From contig NZ_JAQGLB010000030.1 of NCBI RefSeq assembly GCF_027853965.1, positions 25,088-89,087 of the forward strand: DNA of 64,000 nt. The letters are read 5' to 3'. This document shows positions 26,864-35,601 of the stretch, one piece after another. Under the pieces are notes generated by a model. That model did no database searches and was not told where the DNA came from. It was given only the letters and a program-made list of their open reading frames with translations. Source of the stretch: Saccharopolyspora indica (lineage in GTDB: Bacteria; Actinomycetota; Actinomycetes; Mycobacteriales; Pseudonocardiaceae). Every line of letters begins with the position of its first letter. Positions within the stretch are counted from its first letter, which is position 1. A program made the translations under genes and the position numbers.

Positions 26864-29491
26864 ATGATCGGGCGTCACCGCTCCCTCGGCCCGGAGCCCG
26901 AGCTGGAGCCGGCGCGACCCCCGGTGCGCCCCGAGGTCGATCCGGTGCGGCGCCGGATGTTCGCCGGTTTCTCCTTCGCCGTGCTCTTCGCCGGTGTGCT
27001 GGCCTCGCTGCTGGCCTCGCTCTGGCTGCCCTTCCACTACCGCTCGGACCTGCTGTTCCTCGGCCCGCTGCTGGCCATGGGCTTCCTGCTGGCCGAGCAG
27101 CTGACCATCGACGTGGACGTCAAGCGGGTCGGCTGGACGATCTCCTTCACCGAGATCCCGCTGATCCTCGCGCTGCTCACGGTGCCGTTCGAGGTGGCGC
27201 TGGCGGCGAACCTGCTGGCCGGGCTGGGCGCGCAGGTCGGCCGCCGCGCGGCCACCCACGTCGCCTACAACGCCGGGGTCATGTGCCTGGAGATCGCGGT
27301 GCCGTTCGCGGTCGCCCACGCGGTCAACCAGGCGCTGGCCGCCGTCGCCCCGATCTGGTTCGGCCCGGTCGTGGGCACCCTCACCTCCTCGCTGATCAGC
27401 TGCGGTTTCGCGCTCGCCGCGCTGCACGTGCTGGGCGGCGCGATGCGCGTCTCGGCCGGTGCGCGGCTGGCGGTGCGCACGCTGGCCGTCGGCCTGCTGA
27501 ACACCTCGGTCGGCCTGGTCAGCTACGAGGTGGCGCTGAGCACGCCGTGGGGCTGGCTGCTGGTGGCGCTGGTCGCAGCGGCCGTGATCGGCCTCTACCG
27601 CGCCTACTCCGATCTGATGCGCGAGCAGCGCGACCTGGAAGCGCTCAGCGATGTGAGCTTGAGCGTGGCCCGCCACGGGCAGCGCAGCGCGCAGGGCCCG
27701 GGCGAGACCGCGGAAGCGGCGCCGGGGGCCGGCGAGTGGGAGCCCGTCGCCGAGCGGATCCGCGAACAGCTCAACGCGACCCGGGTGGTCCTGCGCCTGC
27801 GGCTGGACCCGAGCGGCGAGGTCAGCACGCTCGTCGCCGGTGAGTCCCTGCCCGACGCCGCCTGGCAGGCGGCTCCCTCGGCGCTGCGCGACGACCCGCT
27901 GCTGCAACTGCCGGGCAGCCACGTGCGCTCGTTCCGGACGCTGGAAGCTCCTGAAGAGGTGCGGCGGGCATTGCGGCAGCGCGGCGCGTACGAGGCGCTG
28001 GTCGTCCCGCTGCGCGGCGCGTCGCAGCTGCTCGGCGCCGTCGAGGTGCACGACCGGGTCAGCCGCTGGCGCGGCTTCGGCCGGGCGGACGTGCGGTTGC
28101 TGCACACCCTGGCCAGCCACCTCGCGACCGCGATGGACAACCGCAGGCTGCTCGCGCGGTTGCGCCACGACGCCTACCACGATCCGCTCACCGGGCTGCT
28201 CAACCGCACCGGCTTCCGCGAGATGGCCGCGGAGGAGCTGCGCAGCGGCCGCACCGCGGTCGTGCTGCGCATCGACCTCGACGTGCTGACCACGGTCAGC
28301 GAAGCCCTCGGCTACACCTGGGGCGACCGGATGGTCGTCGCCGCGGGGGAGCGGATGCGCGAGGAGCTGGGCGAGGCACCGCTGGCCAGGCTGGAGGCGA
28401 ACTCCTTCGCGGTGCTGCTGCTGGACCGCAGCGAGGACCAGGCCCACGAGGTGGCCCAGCACCTGCGCGAGGCGATCGCCCGCCCGTACCCGCTGGACCG
28501 CATCGTGGTGGAGGCGGCGGGTGTCGCCGGGTACGCCTCGTCGGCGCCCGCCGACGGGGAGTGCGAGAACGACGTGAACACCTTGCTGCAGCGCGCCGAC
28601 GTCGCGGTCCGCGCGGCGCGCAACGGCGAGGACGGGGTGCGCGGCTACGCGCCCGCGATGGGGCAGGTGTTCCTGCGCCGGTTCCAGCTGGTCACCCAGT
28701 TCCGGCAGGCGTTGGACACCGGCCAGGTCGAGGTGCACTACCAGCCCAAGGTGGCGCTGCCCGAGCGGCGCGTGGTCGGCGCCGAAGCCCTGGTGCGCTG
28801 GTCGCACCCGGAGTACGGGCGGCTGAACCCCGACGAGTTCATCCCGCTGGTCGAGGCGACCGGCCTGGTCGACGCGCTCACCTCGTTCGTGATGGAGTGC
28901 GCGCTGGTCAAGATCCGCAAGTGGCTGGACACCGGGCTGCGGATGTCGGTGGCGGTGAACCTGTCGGTGCGCAACCTGGCCGACGAGGCCTTCCCGGACC
29001 GCGTCGCCGAGGCGCTGCTGCGCCACGACATCCCGCCCGAGCTGCTGACCTTCGAGCTCACCGAGTCCAGCGTGATGGCCGATCCGGAGCGGTCGCTGCC
29101 GGTGCTGCGGCGGCTGCACGCGATGGGCGTGGTGCTGGCGGTCGACGACTTCGGCACCGGCTACTCCTCGCTGGCCTACCTGCGGCGGCTGCCGGTGGAC
29201 GAGGTGAAGATCGACAAGAGCTTCGTGCTCGGCATGGGCACCGATCTGGGCGACATGGCGGTGGTCCGCTCGATCGTCGAGCTGGGCCACTCGCTGAGCC
29301 TCGCGGTGGTCGCCGAGGGCGTCGAGGACGACGCCGCGCGCGATCTGCTGGTGCAGATGGGCTGCGACGTGGCGCAGGGCTACCTGATCTCCCGGCCGCT
29401 GTCCGAGGAGCGCTTCGAGGCGTGGCTGCAGGCCCGCACGAAACGCGGCGTCGGCGCCCGTTCGGAGACCGTCCTCACACTCCTGCACTGA
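26864..29491 (+). CDS. Membrane-bound GGDEF-EAL protein; probable c-di-GMP phosphodiesterase
   Basis: 875 residues. Residues ~20-260 form six to eight membrane helices (MASE-like sensor), then a GAF-like domain (~310-430), a GGDEF-type domain (~440-590) and an EAL domain (~610-865). The diguanylate cyclase signature is lost: the GGDEF position reads EANSF (511-515), so it should not make c-di-GMP. The EAL domain keeps E641 (GAEALVRW), ELTESSVM, DDFGTGYSSL and KIDKSFV, so it should hydrolyse c-di-GMP to pGpG. ATG 26864 follows GGGGAGGAG. Probably controls development or secretion. Confidence 0.9.
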   Translation: MIGRHRSLGPEPELEPARPPVRPEVDPVRRRMFAGFSFAVLFAGVLASLLASLWLPFHYRSDLLFLGPLLAMGFLLAEQLTIDVDVKRVGWTISFTEIPLILALLTVPFEVALAANLLAGLGAQVGRRAATHVAYNAGVMCLEIAVPFAVAHAVNQALAAVAPIWFGPVVGTLTSSLISCGFALAALHVLGGAMRVSAGARLAVRTLAVGLLNTSVGLVSYEVALSTPWGWLLVALVAAAVIGLYRAYSDLMREQRDLEALSDVSLSVARHGQRSAQGPGETAEAAPGAGEWEPVAERIREQLNATRVVLRLRLDPSGEVSTLVAGESLPDAAWQAAPSALRDDPLLQLPGSHVRSFRTLEAPEEVRRALRQRGAYEALVVPLRGASQLLGAVEVHDRVSRWRGFGRADVRLLHTLASHLATAMDNRRLLARLRHDAYHDPLTGLLNRTGFREMAAEELRSGRTAVVLRIDLDVLTTVSEALGYTWGDRMVVAAGERMREELGEAPLARLEANSFAVLLLDRSEDQAHEVAQHLREAIARPYPLDRIVVEAAGVAGYASSAPADGECENDVNTLLQRADVAVRAARNGEDGVRGYAPAMGQVFLRRFQLVTQFRQALDTGQVEVHYQPKVALPERRVVGAEALVRWSHPEYGRLNPDEFIPLVEATGLVDALTSFVMECALVKIRKWLDTGLRMSVAVNLSVRNLADEAFPDRVAEALLRHDIPPELLTFELTESSVMADPERSLPVLRRLHAMGVVLAVDDFGTGYSSLAYLRRLPVDEVKIDKSFVLGMGTDLGDMAVVRSIVELGHSLSLAVVAEGVEDDAARDLLVQMGCDVAQGYLISRPLSEERFEAWLQARTKRGVGARSETVLTLLH

Positions 29492-29623
29492 ACCCGGTTT
29501 CGCCGCCCAGCGGCCGCCCTGAGGCCGGGGAAGTGGCCATGACCAGGGTTTTCACCAAAAGTGGACCCCCCTGTTCGGGGCTGTCGGGAGGTGTGTAAAG
29601 TTCTAGACGTTCCGCAGGGACAC

Positions 29624-29696
29624 GCCCCAATAGCTCAGTCGGCAGAGCGTCTCCATGGTAAGGAGAAGGTCTACGGTTCGATTCCGTATTGGGGCT
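29624..29696 (+). tRNA. tRNA-Thr (anticodon GGT)
   Basis: 73-nt cloverleaf with acceptor stem GCCCCAA/TTGGGGC, anticodon loop ATGGTAA (GGT) closed by TCTCC/GGAGA, and T-loop GGTTCGATTCC. Discriminator T; CCA not encoded. Confidence 0.96.
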
Positions 29697-29800
29697 CGAA
29701 AGACAGCCGCAGTGCTCGCTAAGCTAGGTGCTGTGGCTGTTTTGCGTGGGATATCCTGCGTCGGCTGAGGCTCCGGTGCTCGCACCGAAGGGCTCAGCAT

Positions 29801-29876
29801 GGCGGTGTAGCTCAGTCGGTAGAGCAAGCGGCTCATAATCGCTGTGTCGCCGGTTCAAGTCCGGCCACCGCTACCA
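29801..29876 (+). tRNA. tRNA-Met (anticodon CAT)
   Basis: Acceptor stem GGCGGTG/CACCGCT (first pair G-U), anticodon loop CTCATAA, T-loop GGTTCAAGTCC, and an encoded CCA at 29874-29876. Lacks the three G-C pairs of initiator tRNA in the anticodon stem, so elongator Met is the best call; a lysidine-type tRNA-Ile cannot be ruled out by eye. 105 bp from tRNA-Thr and likely co-transcribed with it and rpmG. Confidence 0.9.
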
Positions 29877-29947
29877 GTCACCGGCTCACGCGGGTCCGCC
29901 CGCGAGCCGTCCCAGCAGATTACCGAGGCAGAAAGGCAGGCACCCCC

Positions 29948-30112
29948 GTGGCCGCCACCGACGTCCGACCCAAGATCACGCTGGCGTGCGAGGAGTGCAA
30001 GCACCGCAACTACATCACCAACAAGAACCGGCGCAACAACCCGGACCGGTTGGAGATGAAGAAGTTCTGCATGAACTGCGGCACGCACAAGCTGCACAAG
30101 GAAACCCGCTGA
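29948..30112 (+). CDS. rpmG: 50S ribosomal protein L33
   Basis: 54-residue zinc-ribbon ribosomal protein. Two CxxC pairs are intact (ACEECK and CMNCG), so this is the zinc-containing form. Family core ITLACEECKHRNYITNKNR. GTG start at 29948 (VAATDVRPK); GAGGCAGAAAGGC upstream serves as ribosome site. The tRNA-Thr, tRNA-Met, rpmG, hadA order is conserved in Actinobacteria. Confidence 0.95.
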   Translation: MAATDVRPKITLACEECKHRNYITNKNRRNNPDRLEMKKFCMNCGTHKLHKETR

Positions 30113-30133
30113 GGGTAGGCCTTCGAGGCTTTC

Positions 30134-30165
30134 AGCCCGTCCCCGGTATCGGGGGCGGGCTTTTT
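30134..30165 (+). terminator. Intrinsic terminator after rpmG
   Basis: 11-bp stem AGCCCGTCCCC / GGGGGCGGGCT (one G-U pair), six-base loop, then TTTT. Confidence 0.9.
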
Positions 30166-30266
30166 CGTGCTCGGACCAGGTTCAGCCGGTCGTGGGACTG
30201 TGGGGTGGGGCACTGGTGTTCGTGCAGGGCGGTTGTGCCTGGTCGGAGGTCGGGTAGCCTTCGCGG

Positions 30267-30725
30267 GTGCCGCTTGACCAGTCATTCATCGGACGTGCGT
30301 ATCCGCCCACCCGGCCCTACGAGGTCGGGCGGGAGAAGATCCGGGAGTTCGCCGCCGCGATCAAGGACGAGTCCCCGCTGTGCCGGGACGTCGAAGCCGC
30401 GAAGGCCGCCGGCTACCCCGATGTGATCGCACCGCCGACCTTCGCCGTGATCCTGTCCATGGGCTCGCACGACGCGATCGTCGAGGACCCGCAGCTCGGG
30501 CTGGACTACAGCCGGGTCGTGCACGGGCAGCAGGAGTTCACCCACCACCGGCCGATCCGGGCCGGTGACCGGCTGGTCACCGTGGTGCACGTGGACGACA
30601 TCAAGACCCGCGCGGGCAACGACTTCCTGACCGTCCGGTCCGAGATCAGCACCGTCGAGGGCGAGCCGGTGTGCACCGCGAAGTCGATGCTGGTGGCCCG
30701 CGGCACCGCGGAGGGCGAGGAGTGA
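30267..30725 (+). CDS. hadA: (3R)-hydroxyacyl-ACP dehydratase subunit HadA-like
   Basis: Hot-dog-fold protein with an N-terminal-type MaoC dehydratase domain; pairs with HadB to dehydrate 3-hydroxyacyl-ACP in FAS-II. Conserved features are REKIREFAAAIKDESP and APPTFAVILSM. This subunit normally lacks the catalytic His/Asp and serves substrate binding. 152 residues. GTG start with TAGCCT six bases upstream and no ribosome site, so probably leaderless. The stop overlaps the hadB start by one base. Synteny with rpmG and secE-nusG matches mycobacterial hadABC. Confidence 0.9.
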   Translation: MPLDQSFIGRAYPPTRPYEVGREKIREFAAAIKDESPLCRDVEAAKAAGYPDVIAPPTFAVILSMGSHDAIVEDPQLGLDYSRVVHGQQEFTHHRPIRAGDRLVTVVHVDDIKTRAGNDFLTVRSEISTVEGEPVCTAKSMLVARGTAEGEE

Positions 30726-31147
30726 TGGTGCGGATTTCCGAGGTCGCCGTCGGCGACCGGCTGCCCGAGCTGAGCGTGCCGCTCACCCGCGCCGACCTGG
30801 TCCGCTACGCGGGCGCCTCCGGCGACTTCAACCCGATCCACTGGAACGAGCGGTTCGCCACCGGGGTCGGGCTGCCGGACGTGATCGCGCACGGGATGCT
30901 CACCATGGCCGTGGCCGGCCGGCTGGTCAGCGAGTGGACCGGCGATCCCGGCGCGATCGTGCACTACTCGGTCCGCTTCACCCGGCCCGTCGTGGTGCCC
31001 AACGACGACACCGGCGCCCAGGTCGACGTCGCCGGCAAGATCTCGGCGATCAACGACGACGGGACGGTCAAGGTCGTGATCACGGCCAAGAGCGCGTCCC
31101 AGGGCGTCCTGGGCGGCGCCACCGCCCTCGTCCGCCTCCCCCAGTAG
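30725..31147 (+). CDS. hadB: (3R)-hydroxyacyl-ACP dehydratase catalytic subunit HadB-like
   Basis: MaoC-type hot-dog hydratase carrying the active-site motif ASGDFNPIHWNERFA with the catalytic Asp and His. 140 residues. ATG overlaps the hadA stop (TGATG). In mycobacteria HadB forms HadAB and HadBC heterodimers in mycolate elongation; here no hadC follows, so only an AB enzyme can be formed from this locus. In a mycolate-free organism the substrate would be an ordinary or specialised fatty acid (inference). Confidence 0.9.
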   Translation: MVRISEVAVGDRLPELSVPLTRADLVRYAGASGDFNPIHWNERFATGVGLPDVIAHGMLTMAVAGRLVSEWTGDPGAIVHYSVRFTRPVVVPNDDTGAQVDVAGKISAINDDGTVKVVITAKSASQGVLGGATALVRLPQ

Positions 31148-31155
31148 CGAACGAG

Positions 31156-31204
31156 GTGAAGGGCACCTTTCGCCAGCTAACTGGGCAAGAGGTGCCCTTC
31201 GCAC
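31156..31204. repeat. Dispersed palindromic repeat, copy 5
   Basis: Arms GTGAAGGGCACCTTTCGCC and its imperfect complement, with the AGCTAAC centre seen in other copies. It lies between the convergent hadB and aspartate aminotransferase genes and may terminate both. Confidence 0.85.
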
Positions 31205-31224
31205 TTGCCTGATCGGGTGACGGG

Positions 31225-32454
31225 CTACCGCGCTTCGGAGAGGAGGGCGGCCAGGCGGGTCACGCCGGTGACCAGGTCGTCGTCGCCGAGGGCGTAGGAG
31301 AGGCGGAAGTAGCCGGGAGTGCCGAAGGCCTCGCCCGGGACCACCGCGACCTCGGCGTGCTCCAGCGCCAGGGCCGCCAGCTCGGCGCTGGTGCTCGGGC
31401 GGGCGCCGCGGATCTCCTTGCCCAGGAGCTCCTTGACCGACGGGTACGCGTAGAAGGCGCCCTGCGGTTCGGGGCAGCTGACGCCGGGGATCGCCGAGAG
31501 CAGCTCGACCATCTTGCGGCGGCGGCGGTCGAACGCCGCGCGCATCTCGTGGACGGCGTCCAGCGAGCCGCTGACGGCCTCCAGGGCGGCCCGCTGCGAG
31601 ACGTTCGCGACGTTGGACGACAGGTGCGACTGCAGGTTCGTCGCGGCCTTGACCACGTCCGCCGGGCCGATCATCCAGCCCACCCGCCAGCCGGTCATCG
31701 CGTAGGTCTTGGCGACGCCGTTGAGCACCACGCAGGTGTCGGCCAGCTCCGGCACCGCGGTGAGCATCGACACGTGCCGCGCGTCGCCGTAGACCAGGTG
31801 CTCGTAGATCTCGTCGGTGATCACCCAGATGCCGTGCTCGACGGCCCAGCGGCCGATCGCCTCGACCTGCTCCGGCGGGTACACCGCGCCGGTCGGGTTG
31901 GACGGCGAGTTGAACAGCAGGACCTTGGTGCGCGGCGTGCGCGCCGCCTCCAGCTGGTCGACGGAAACCAGGTAGCCGGTCGACTCGTCGGCCGGGACCA
32001 CCACCGGAACTCCACCCGGCAGGGTGATCGCCTCCGGGTAGGTGGTCCAGTACGGCGCGGGCAGCAGCACCTCGTCGCCCGGATCCAGCAGCGTCTGGAA
32101 CGCCTGGTAGACGGCCTGCTTGCCGCCGTTGGTCACCAGCACCTGGCCGGGCTGCACGATGAGGCCGGAGTCCCGCAGGGTCTTGGCGGCGATGGCTTCG
32201 CGCAGCTCGGGCAGGCCGGCGGCCGGGCTGTACCGGTGGTTCTTCGGGTCGGAGCAGGCGGCGATGGCGGCGTCGACGACGGGCTGCGGCGTCGGGAAGT
32301 CCGGCTCGCCGGCGCCGAACCCGATCACCGGGCGGCCCGCGGCCTTGAGTGCCTTGGCCTTGGTGTCCACGGCCAGCGTGGCGGACTCGCTGATGCCGCC
32401 GATCCGCGCGGAGACCCGCGCGCCGGTCCGGTGCTCTGCGTCAGGTGTGGCCAT
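31225..32454 (-). CDS. Pyridoxal-phosphate aspartate aminotransferase (class I)
   Basis: Transfers the amino group of aspartate (and perhaps prephenate or aromatic acids) to 2-oxoglutarate. Family marks: SNPTGAVYPPEQ, VITDEIYEHLVYGD, and the PLP-lysine motif VLNGVAKTYAMTGWRVGWM. 409 residues from ATG 32454, which has CAGGAT seven bases upstream; an ATG three codons earlier is also possible. It resembles type I-beta AspAT rather than the E. coli AspC type. Convergent with hadB. Confidence 0.9.
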   Translation of the reverse strand: MATPDAEHRTGARVSARIGGISESATLAVDTKAKALKAAGRPVIGFGAGEPDFPTPQPVVDAAIAACSDPKNHRYSPAAGLPELREAIAAKTLRDSGLIVQPGQVLVTNGGKQAVYQAFQTLLDPGDEVLLPAPYWTTYPEAITLPGGVPVVVPADESTGYLVSVDQLEAARTPRTKVLLFNSPSNPTGAVYPPEQVEAIGRWAVEHGIWVITDEIYEHLVYGDARHVSMLTAVPELADTCVVLNGVAKTYAMTGWRVGWMIGPADVVKAATNLQSHLSSNVANVSQRAALEAVSGSLDAVHEMRAAFDRRRRKMVELLSAIPGVSCPEPQGAFYAYPSVKELLGKEIRGARPSTSAELAALALEHAEVAVVPGEAFGTPGYFRLSYALGDDDLVTGVTRLAALLSEAR

Positions 32455-32656
32455 GTCCGGCATCCTGGCAGAAGTGTCCAGCGCCACGCTTCCCACCTGC
32501 GGCGGAGTTGTTCTTGAACGGGACAGGGGGGTGCCGTTGGAAACGGGTTGTCGGTGTGCCGTACACTTTCGAACCTGGGATGCCTGAGCACCGTGGAACC
32601 CCGGTTCCATGGCGGTGCAGGGCGTCCCGAACTGCGGTCGGGCAAGATGGCCGCAA

Positions 32657-32729
<73 letters not shown>

Positions 32730-32759
32730 CGTCGATGCGACGGTGAGCGGAGGATTGGC

Positions 32760-33161
32760 GTGAGCGAGGACCGCGAGCAGGAGCAGGGCGGGGAGCGCGA
32801 CGACGCCAACCGTCCGTCCAGCGCTGCGGCGCGGCGCGAGCGCCGTGCTTCCTCCCGTCCGGCCGGTCGCAAGGGCCGGTCCGGCGAGTCGGGTGCCAAC
32901 TCGACGCGCACAACTGAGTCGAAGGGTCGGCCGACCCCATCGCGGGACGGTCGGCAGGGTCGGGTTTCGCTGTTCCGGAAGATCGGACGCTTCCTGCGCG
33001 AGGTCGTCGCCGAACTGCGCAAGGTCATCTGGCCGACGCGCAAGTCGCTGGTGACCTACACGTTCGTGGTGCTGGTGTTCGTCAGCGTCATGGTGGCGTT
33101 CGTGGCCGGCGTGGATGTGCTCTTCGCCAAGGGCGTGGGCTGGTTGTTCGGCTCCAGCTGA
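32760..33161 (+). CDS. secE: Preprotein translocase subunit SecE
   Basis: Essential small subunit of the SecYEG translocon. The C-terminal ~60 residues hold the conserved amphipathic helix (REVVAELRKVIWPTRKSLVTY) and one membrane helix. The preceding ~70 residues are a disordered basic/Ser-rich extension typical of actinobacteria. GTG 32760 follows GGAGG with six-base spacing. 133 residues; 79 bp upstream of nusG. Confidence 0.95.
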   Translation: MSEDREQEQGGERDDANRPSSAAARRERRASSRPAGRKGRSGESGANSTRTTESKGRPTPSRDGRQGRVSLFRKIGRFLREVVAELRKVIWPTRKSLVTYTFVVLVFVSVMVAFVAGVDVLFAKGVGWLFGSS

Positions 33162-33240
33162 ACCTTCGGGCCCGCGCTTTAGGTGGTGCCGGCGGAGCAA
33201 CGACCCGGCACGCAACGCACGAGAGGAAGCGAGACCGACT

Positions 33241-34131
33241 GTGACCTCCCACGAGGGCCAGGAAACCACCGGCCTCACCGACGAGCAGGTGCAGCCAGCG
33301 GCCGACGAGGTCGAGGCGACCGCGAACCAGGTCGATGCAGTCGAGTCCGCCGACGGTGCCGACTCCGGCGAGGACACCGGTTCCAGCGACGACGTCGAGG
33401 CCCAGGACGAGACCGAGGCCGACGAGGACTCGGAAGCCGGTGCGGACGACTCCGACGCCGACGAGTCCGCCGAGGAGGACGCCGCCGAGGGCGAGTCCGG
33501 CGAGGCTGAGGCCGAGGAGGTCGACCCCGTCGAGGAGCTGCGCGCCGCACTGCGCCGCGCGCCCGGCGACTGGTACGTCGTGCACTCCTACGCCGGCTAC
33601 GAGAACAAGGTCAAGACCAACCTGGAGACCCGCGCCCAGACGCTGGACGTCGAGGACTTCATCTTCCAGGTCGAGGTGCCGACCGAAGAGGTCACCGAGA
33701 TCAAGAACGGCCAGCGCAAGCTGGTGCAGCGCAAGGTGCTGCCCGGCTACATCCTGGTCCGGATGGAGCTCAACGACGCGTCCTGGAGCGCGGTGCGCAA
33801 CACGCCGGGTGTCACCGGCTTCGTCGGCGCCACCTCCAAGCCGTCGCCGCTGACCATCGACGACGTGCTGAAGTTCCTCGCGCCGCAGGTGGAGGAGAAG
33901 AAGGCCGAGCCGGGCAAGAAGGCCGCGGCCACTCCGTCCGCCGCCAAGTCCGCGGTGGAGGTCGACTTCGAGGTCGGTGAGTCCGTCACCGTCATGGACG
34001 GGCCGTTCGCGACCCTTCCCGCGACCATCAACGAGGTCAACCCGGACGCCCAGAAGCTCAAGGTCCTGGTGTCGATCTTCGGCCGCGAAACGCCGGTTGA
34101 GCTGTCGTTCAACCAGGTTTCCAAGATCTGA
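33241..34131 (+). CDS. nusG: Transcription termination/antitermination protein NusG
   Basis: RNA polymerase processivity factor. The NGN domain starts near residue 105 (WYVVHSYAGYENKVKTNLE) and a KOW domain ends the protein (VGESVTVMDGPFATLPATI). A strongly acidic ~95-residue N-terminal extension (Glu/Asp-rich) is longer than in E. coli but usual for actinobacteria. GTG start, with GAGAGGAAG upstream. 296 residues. Confidence 0.95.
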   Translation: MTSHEGQETTGLTDEQVQPAADEVEATANQVDAVESADGADSGEDTGSSDDVEAQDETEADEDSEAGADDSDADESAEEDAAEGESGEAEAEEVDPVEELRAALRRAPGDWYVVHSYAGYENKVKTNLETRAQTLDVEDFIFQVEVPTEEVTEIKNGQRKLVQRKVLPGYILVRMELNDASWSAVRNTPGVTGFVGATSKPSPLTIDDVLKFLAPQVEEKKAEPGKKAAATPSAAKSAVEVDFEVGESVTVMDGPFATLPATINEVNPDAQKLKVLVSIFGRETPVELSFNQVSKI

Positions 34132-34281
34132 CCGGCTCCCCCGGGAGCACGGCGGCTGCGCGTGGATCTGGCAGGACCGCGCGCAGAATCGGGCGATGCC
34201 ACCGTTTCGTGGTCTCGCCAGATCCGGCTCCGCAGCCAGGCGGGGCCGGGCAACCGGATAGCGAAGACACAGGAAGCAAAC

Positions 34282-34716
34282 ATGCCGCCCAAGAAGAAGA
34301 AGCTGGCAGCGATCATCAAGCTGCAGATCCAGGCGGGCCAGGCCAACCCGGCTCCGCCGGTCGGCCCGGCGCTGGGTCAGCACGGCGTCAACATCATGGA
34401 GTTCTGCAAGGCCTACAACGCCGCCACCGAGCAGCAGCGCGGCAACGTTGTCCCGGTCGAGATCTCCGTCTACGAAGACCGGTCCTTCGACTTCAAGCTG
34501 AAGACCCCGCCGGCCGCGAAGCTGCTGCTGAAGGCCGCCGGTGTGCAGAAGGGCAGCGGCGAGCCGCACAAGACCAAGGTCGGCAAGGTGTCCATGGACC
34601 AGGTCCGCGAGATCGCGCAGACCAAGATGGAAGACCTCAACGCCAACGACATCGACCAGGCCGCGAAGATCATCGCCGGTACTGCTCGGTCGATGGGCCT
34701 CAACGTCGAGGGCTGA
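34282..34716 (+). CDS. rplK: 50S ribosomal protein L11
   Basis: Binds 23S rRNA in the GTPase-associated centre, target of thiostrepton. Starts MPPKKKKLAAIIKLQ; the ANPAPPVGPALGQHGVNIM signature is intact. 144 residues. Ribosome site AGGAAG before ATG 34282. Operon with rplA. Confidence 0.97.
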   Translation: MPPKKKKLAAIIKLQIQAGQANPAPPVGPALGQHGVNIMEFCKAYNAATEQQRGNVVPVEISVYEDRSFDFKLKTPPAAKLLLKAAGVQKGSGEPHKTKVGKVSMDQVREIAQTKMEDLNANDIDQAAKIIAGTARSMGLNVEG

Positions 34717-34806
34717 CCCGGGACCGGTTCCGACCGGACACCGCTGTGGGAGGGCTCCAGCGCAGCCCGACCAACCACAACTGATCCACCGCTGATAGGG
34801 ACAGAA

Positions 34807-35508
34807 ATGGCAAAGCGCAGCAAGGCATACCAGCAGGCGGCCGAGCTGATCGACCGGACGCGTCTGTACGCGCCGACGGAAGCCGCCGAGCTGGCGAAGA
34901 AGACCTCCAAGGTCAAGTACGACGCCACCGTCGAGGTGGCGCTGCGGCTGGGCGTCGACCCCCGCAAGGCAGACCAGATGGTCCGCGGCACCGTGAACCT
35001 GCCGCACGGCACTGGTAAGACTGCCCGCGTCATCGTGTTCGCCGTCGGCGACAAGGCCGCTGAGGCCGAGGCCGCCGGAGCGGACGCGGTTGGTTCCGAG
35101 GACCTGATCGAGCGCATTCAGGGCGGCTGGCTCGATTTCGACGCGGCGATCGCCACCCCGGACCAGATGGCCAAGGTCGGCAAGGTGGCCCGCATCCTCG
35201 GCCCGCGCGGCCTGATGCCGAACCCGAAGACCGGCACCGTCACCCCGAACGTCACCAAGGCGGTCGCGGACATCAAGGGCGGTAAGATCAACTTCCGCGT
35301 CGACAAGCAGGCGAACCTGCACTTCATCATCGGCAAGGCCTCGTTCGACACCGACAAGCTGGTGGACAACTACCTGGCCGCGCTGGACGAGGTGCTGCGC
35401 GCCAAGCCGTCGGCGTCGAAGGGCCGGTACCTGAAGAAGGTCACCTTCACCACGACGATGGGCCCGGGCATCCCGGTGGACCCGAGCGCGACCCGCGCGT
35501 CCGCCTGA
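34807..35508 (+). CDS. rplA: 50S ribosomal protein L1
   Basis: L1-stalk protein of the large subunit and usual autogenous repressor of the L11-L1 operon. Contains the signature MPNPKTGTVTPNVTKAV and ILGPRGLMPNP. 233 residues. ATG 34807 follows ATAGGGACAGAA. A strong hairpin terminator follows 17 bp after the stop. Confidence 0.97.
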   Translation: MAKRSKAYQQAAELIDRTRLYAPTEAAELAKKTSKVKYDATVEVALRLGVDPRKADQMVRGTVNLPHGTGKTARVIVFAVGDKAAEAEAAGADAVGSEDLIERIQGGWLDFDAAIATPDQMAKVGKVARILGPRGLMPNPKTGTVTPNVTKAVADIKGGKINFRVDKQANLHFIIGKASFDTDKLVDNYLAALDEVLRAKPSASKGRYLKKVTFTTTMGPGIPVDPSATRASA

Positions 35509-35525
35509 TCCCGCTGCACCCGCCG

Positions 35526-35561
35526 AAAGGGCGGGCCGACCACCCGGTCGGCCCGCCCTTT
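35526..35561. terminator. Bidirectional terminator between rplA and a convergent gene
   Basis: Perfect 16-bp stem AAAGGGCGGGCCGACC / complement with a four-base ACCC loop; A-run and T-run at the two ends allow use on both strands. Confidence 0.9.
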
Positions 35562-35601
35562 CGCGTTCGGTGGGGCAGTCGCTCTTGCAGTCCTTCGGCA
35601 C

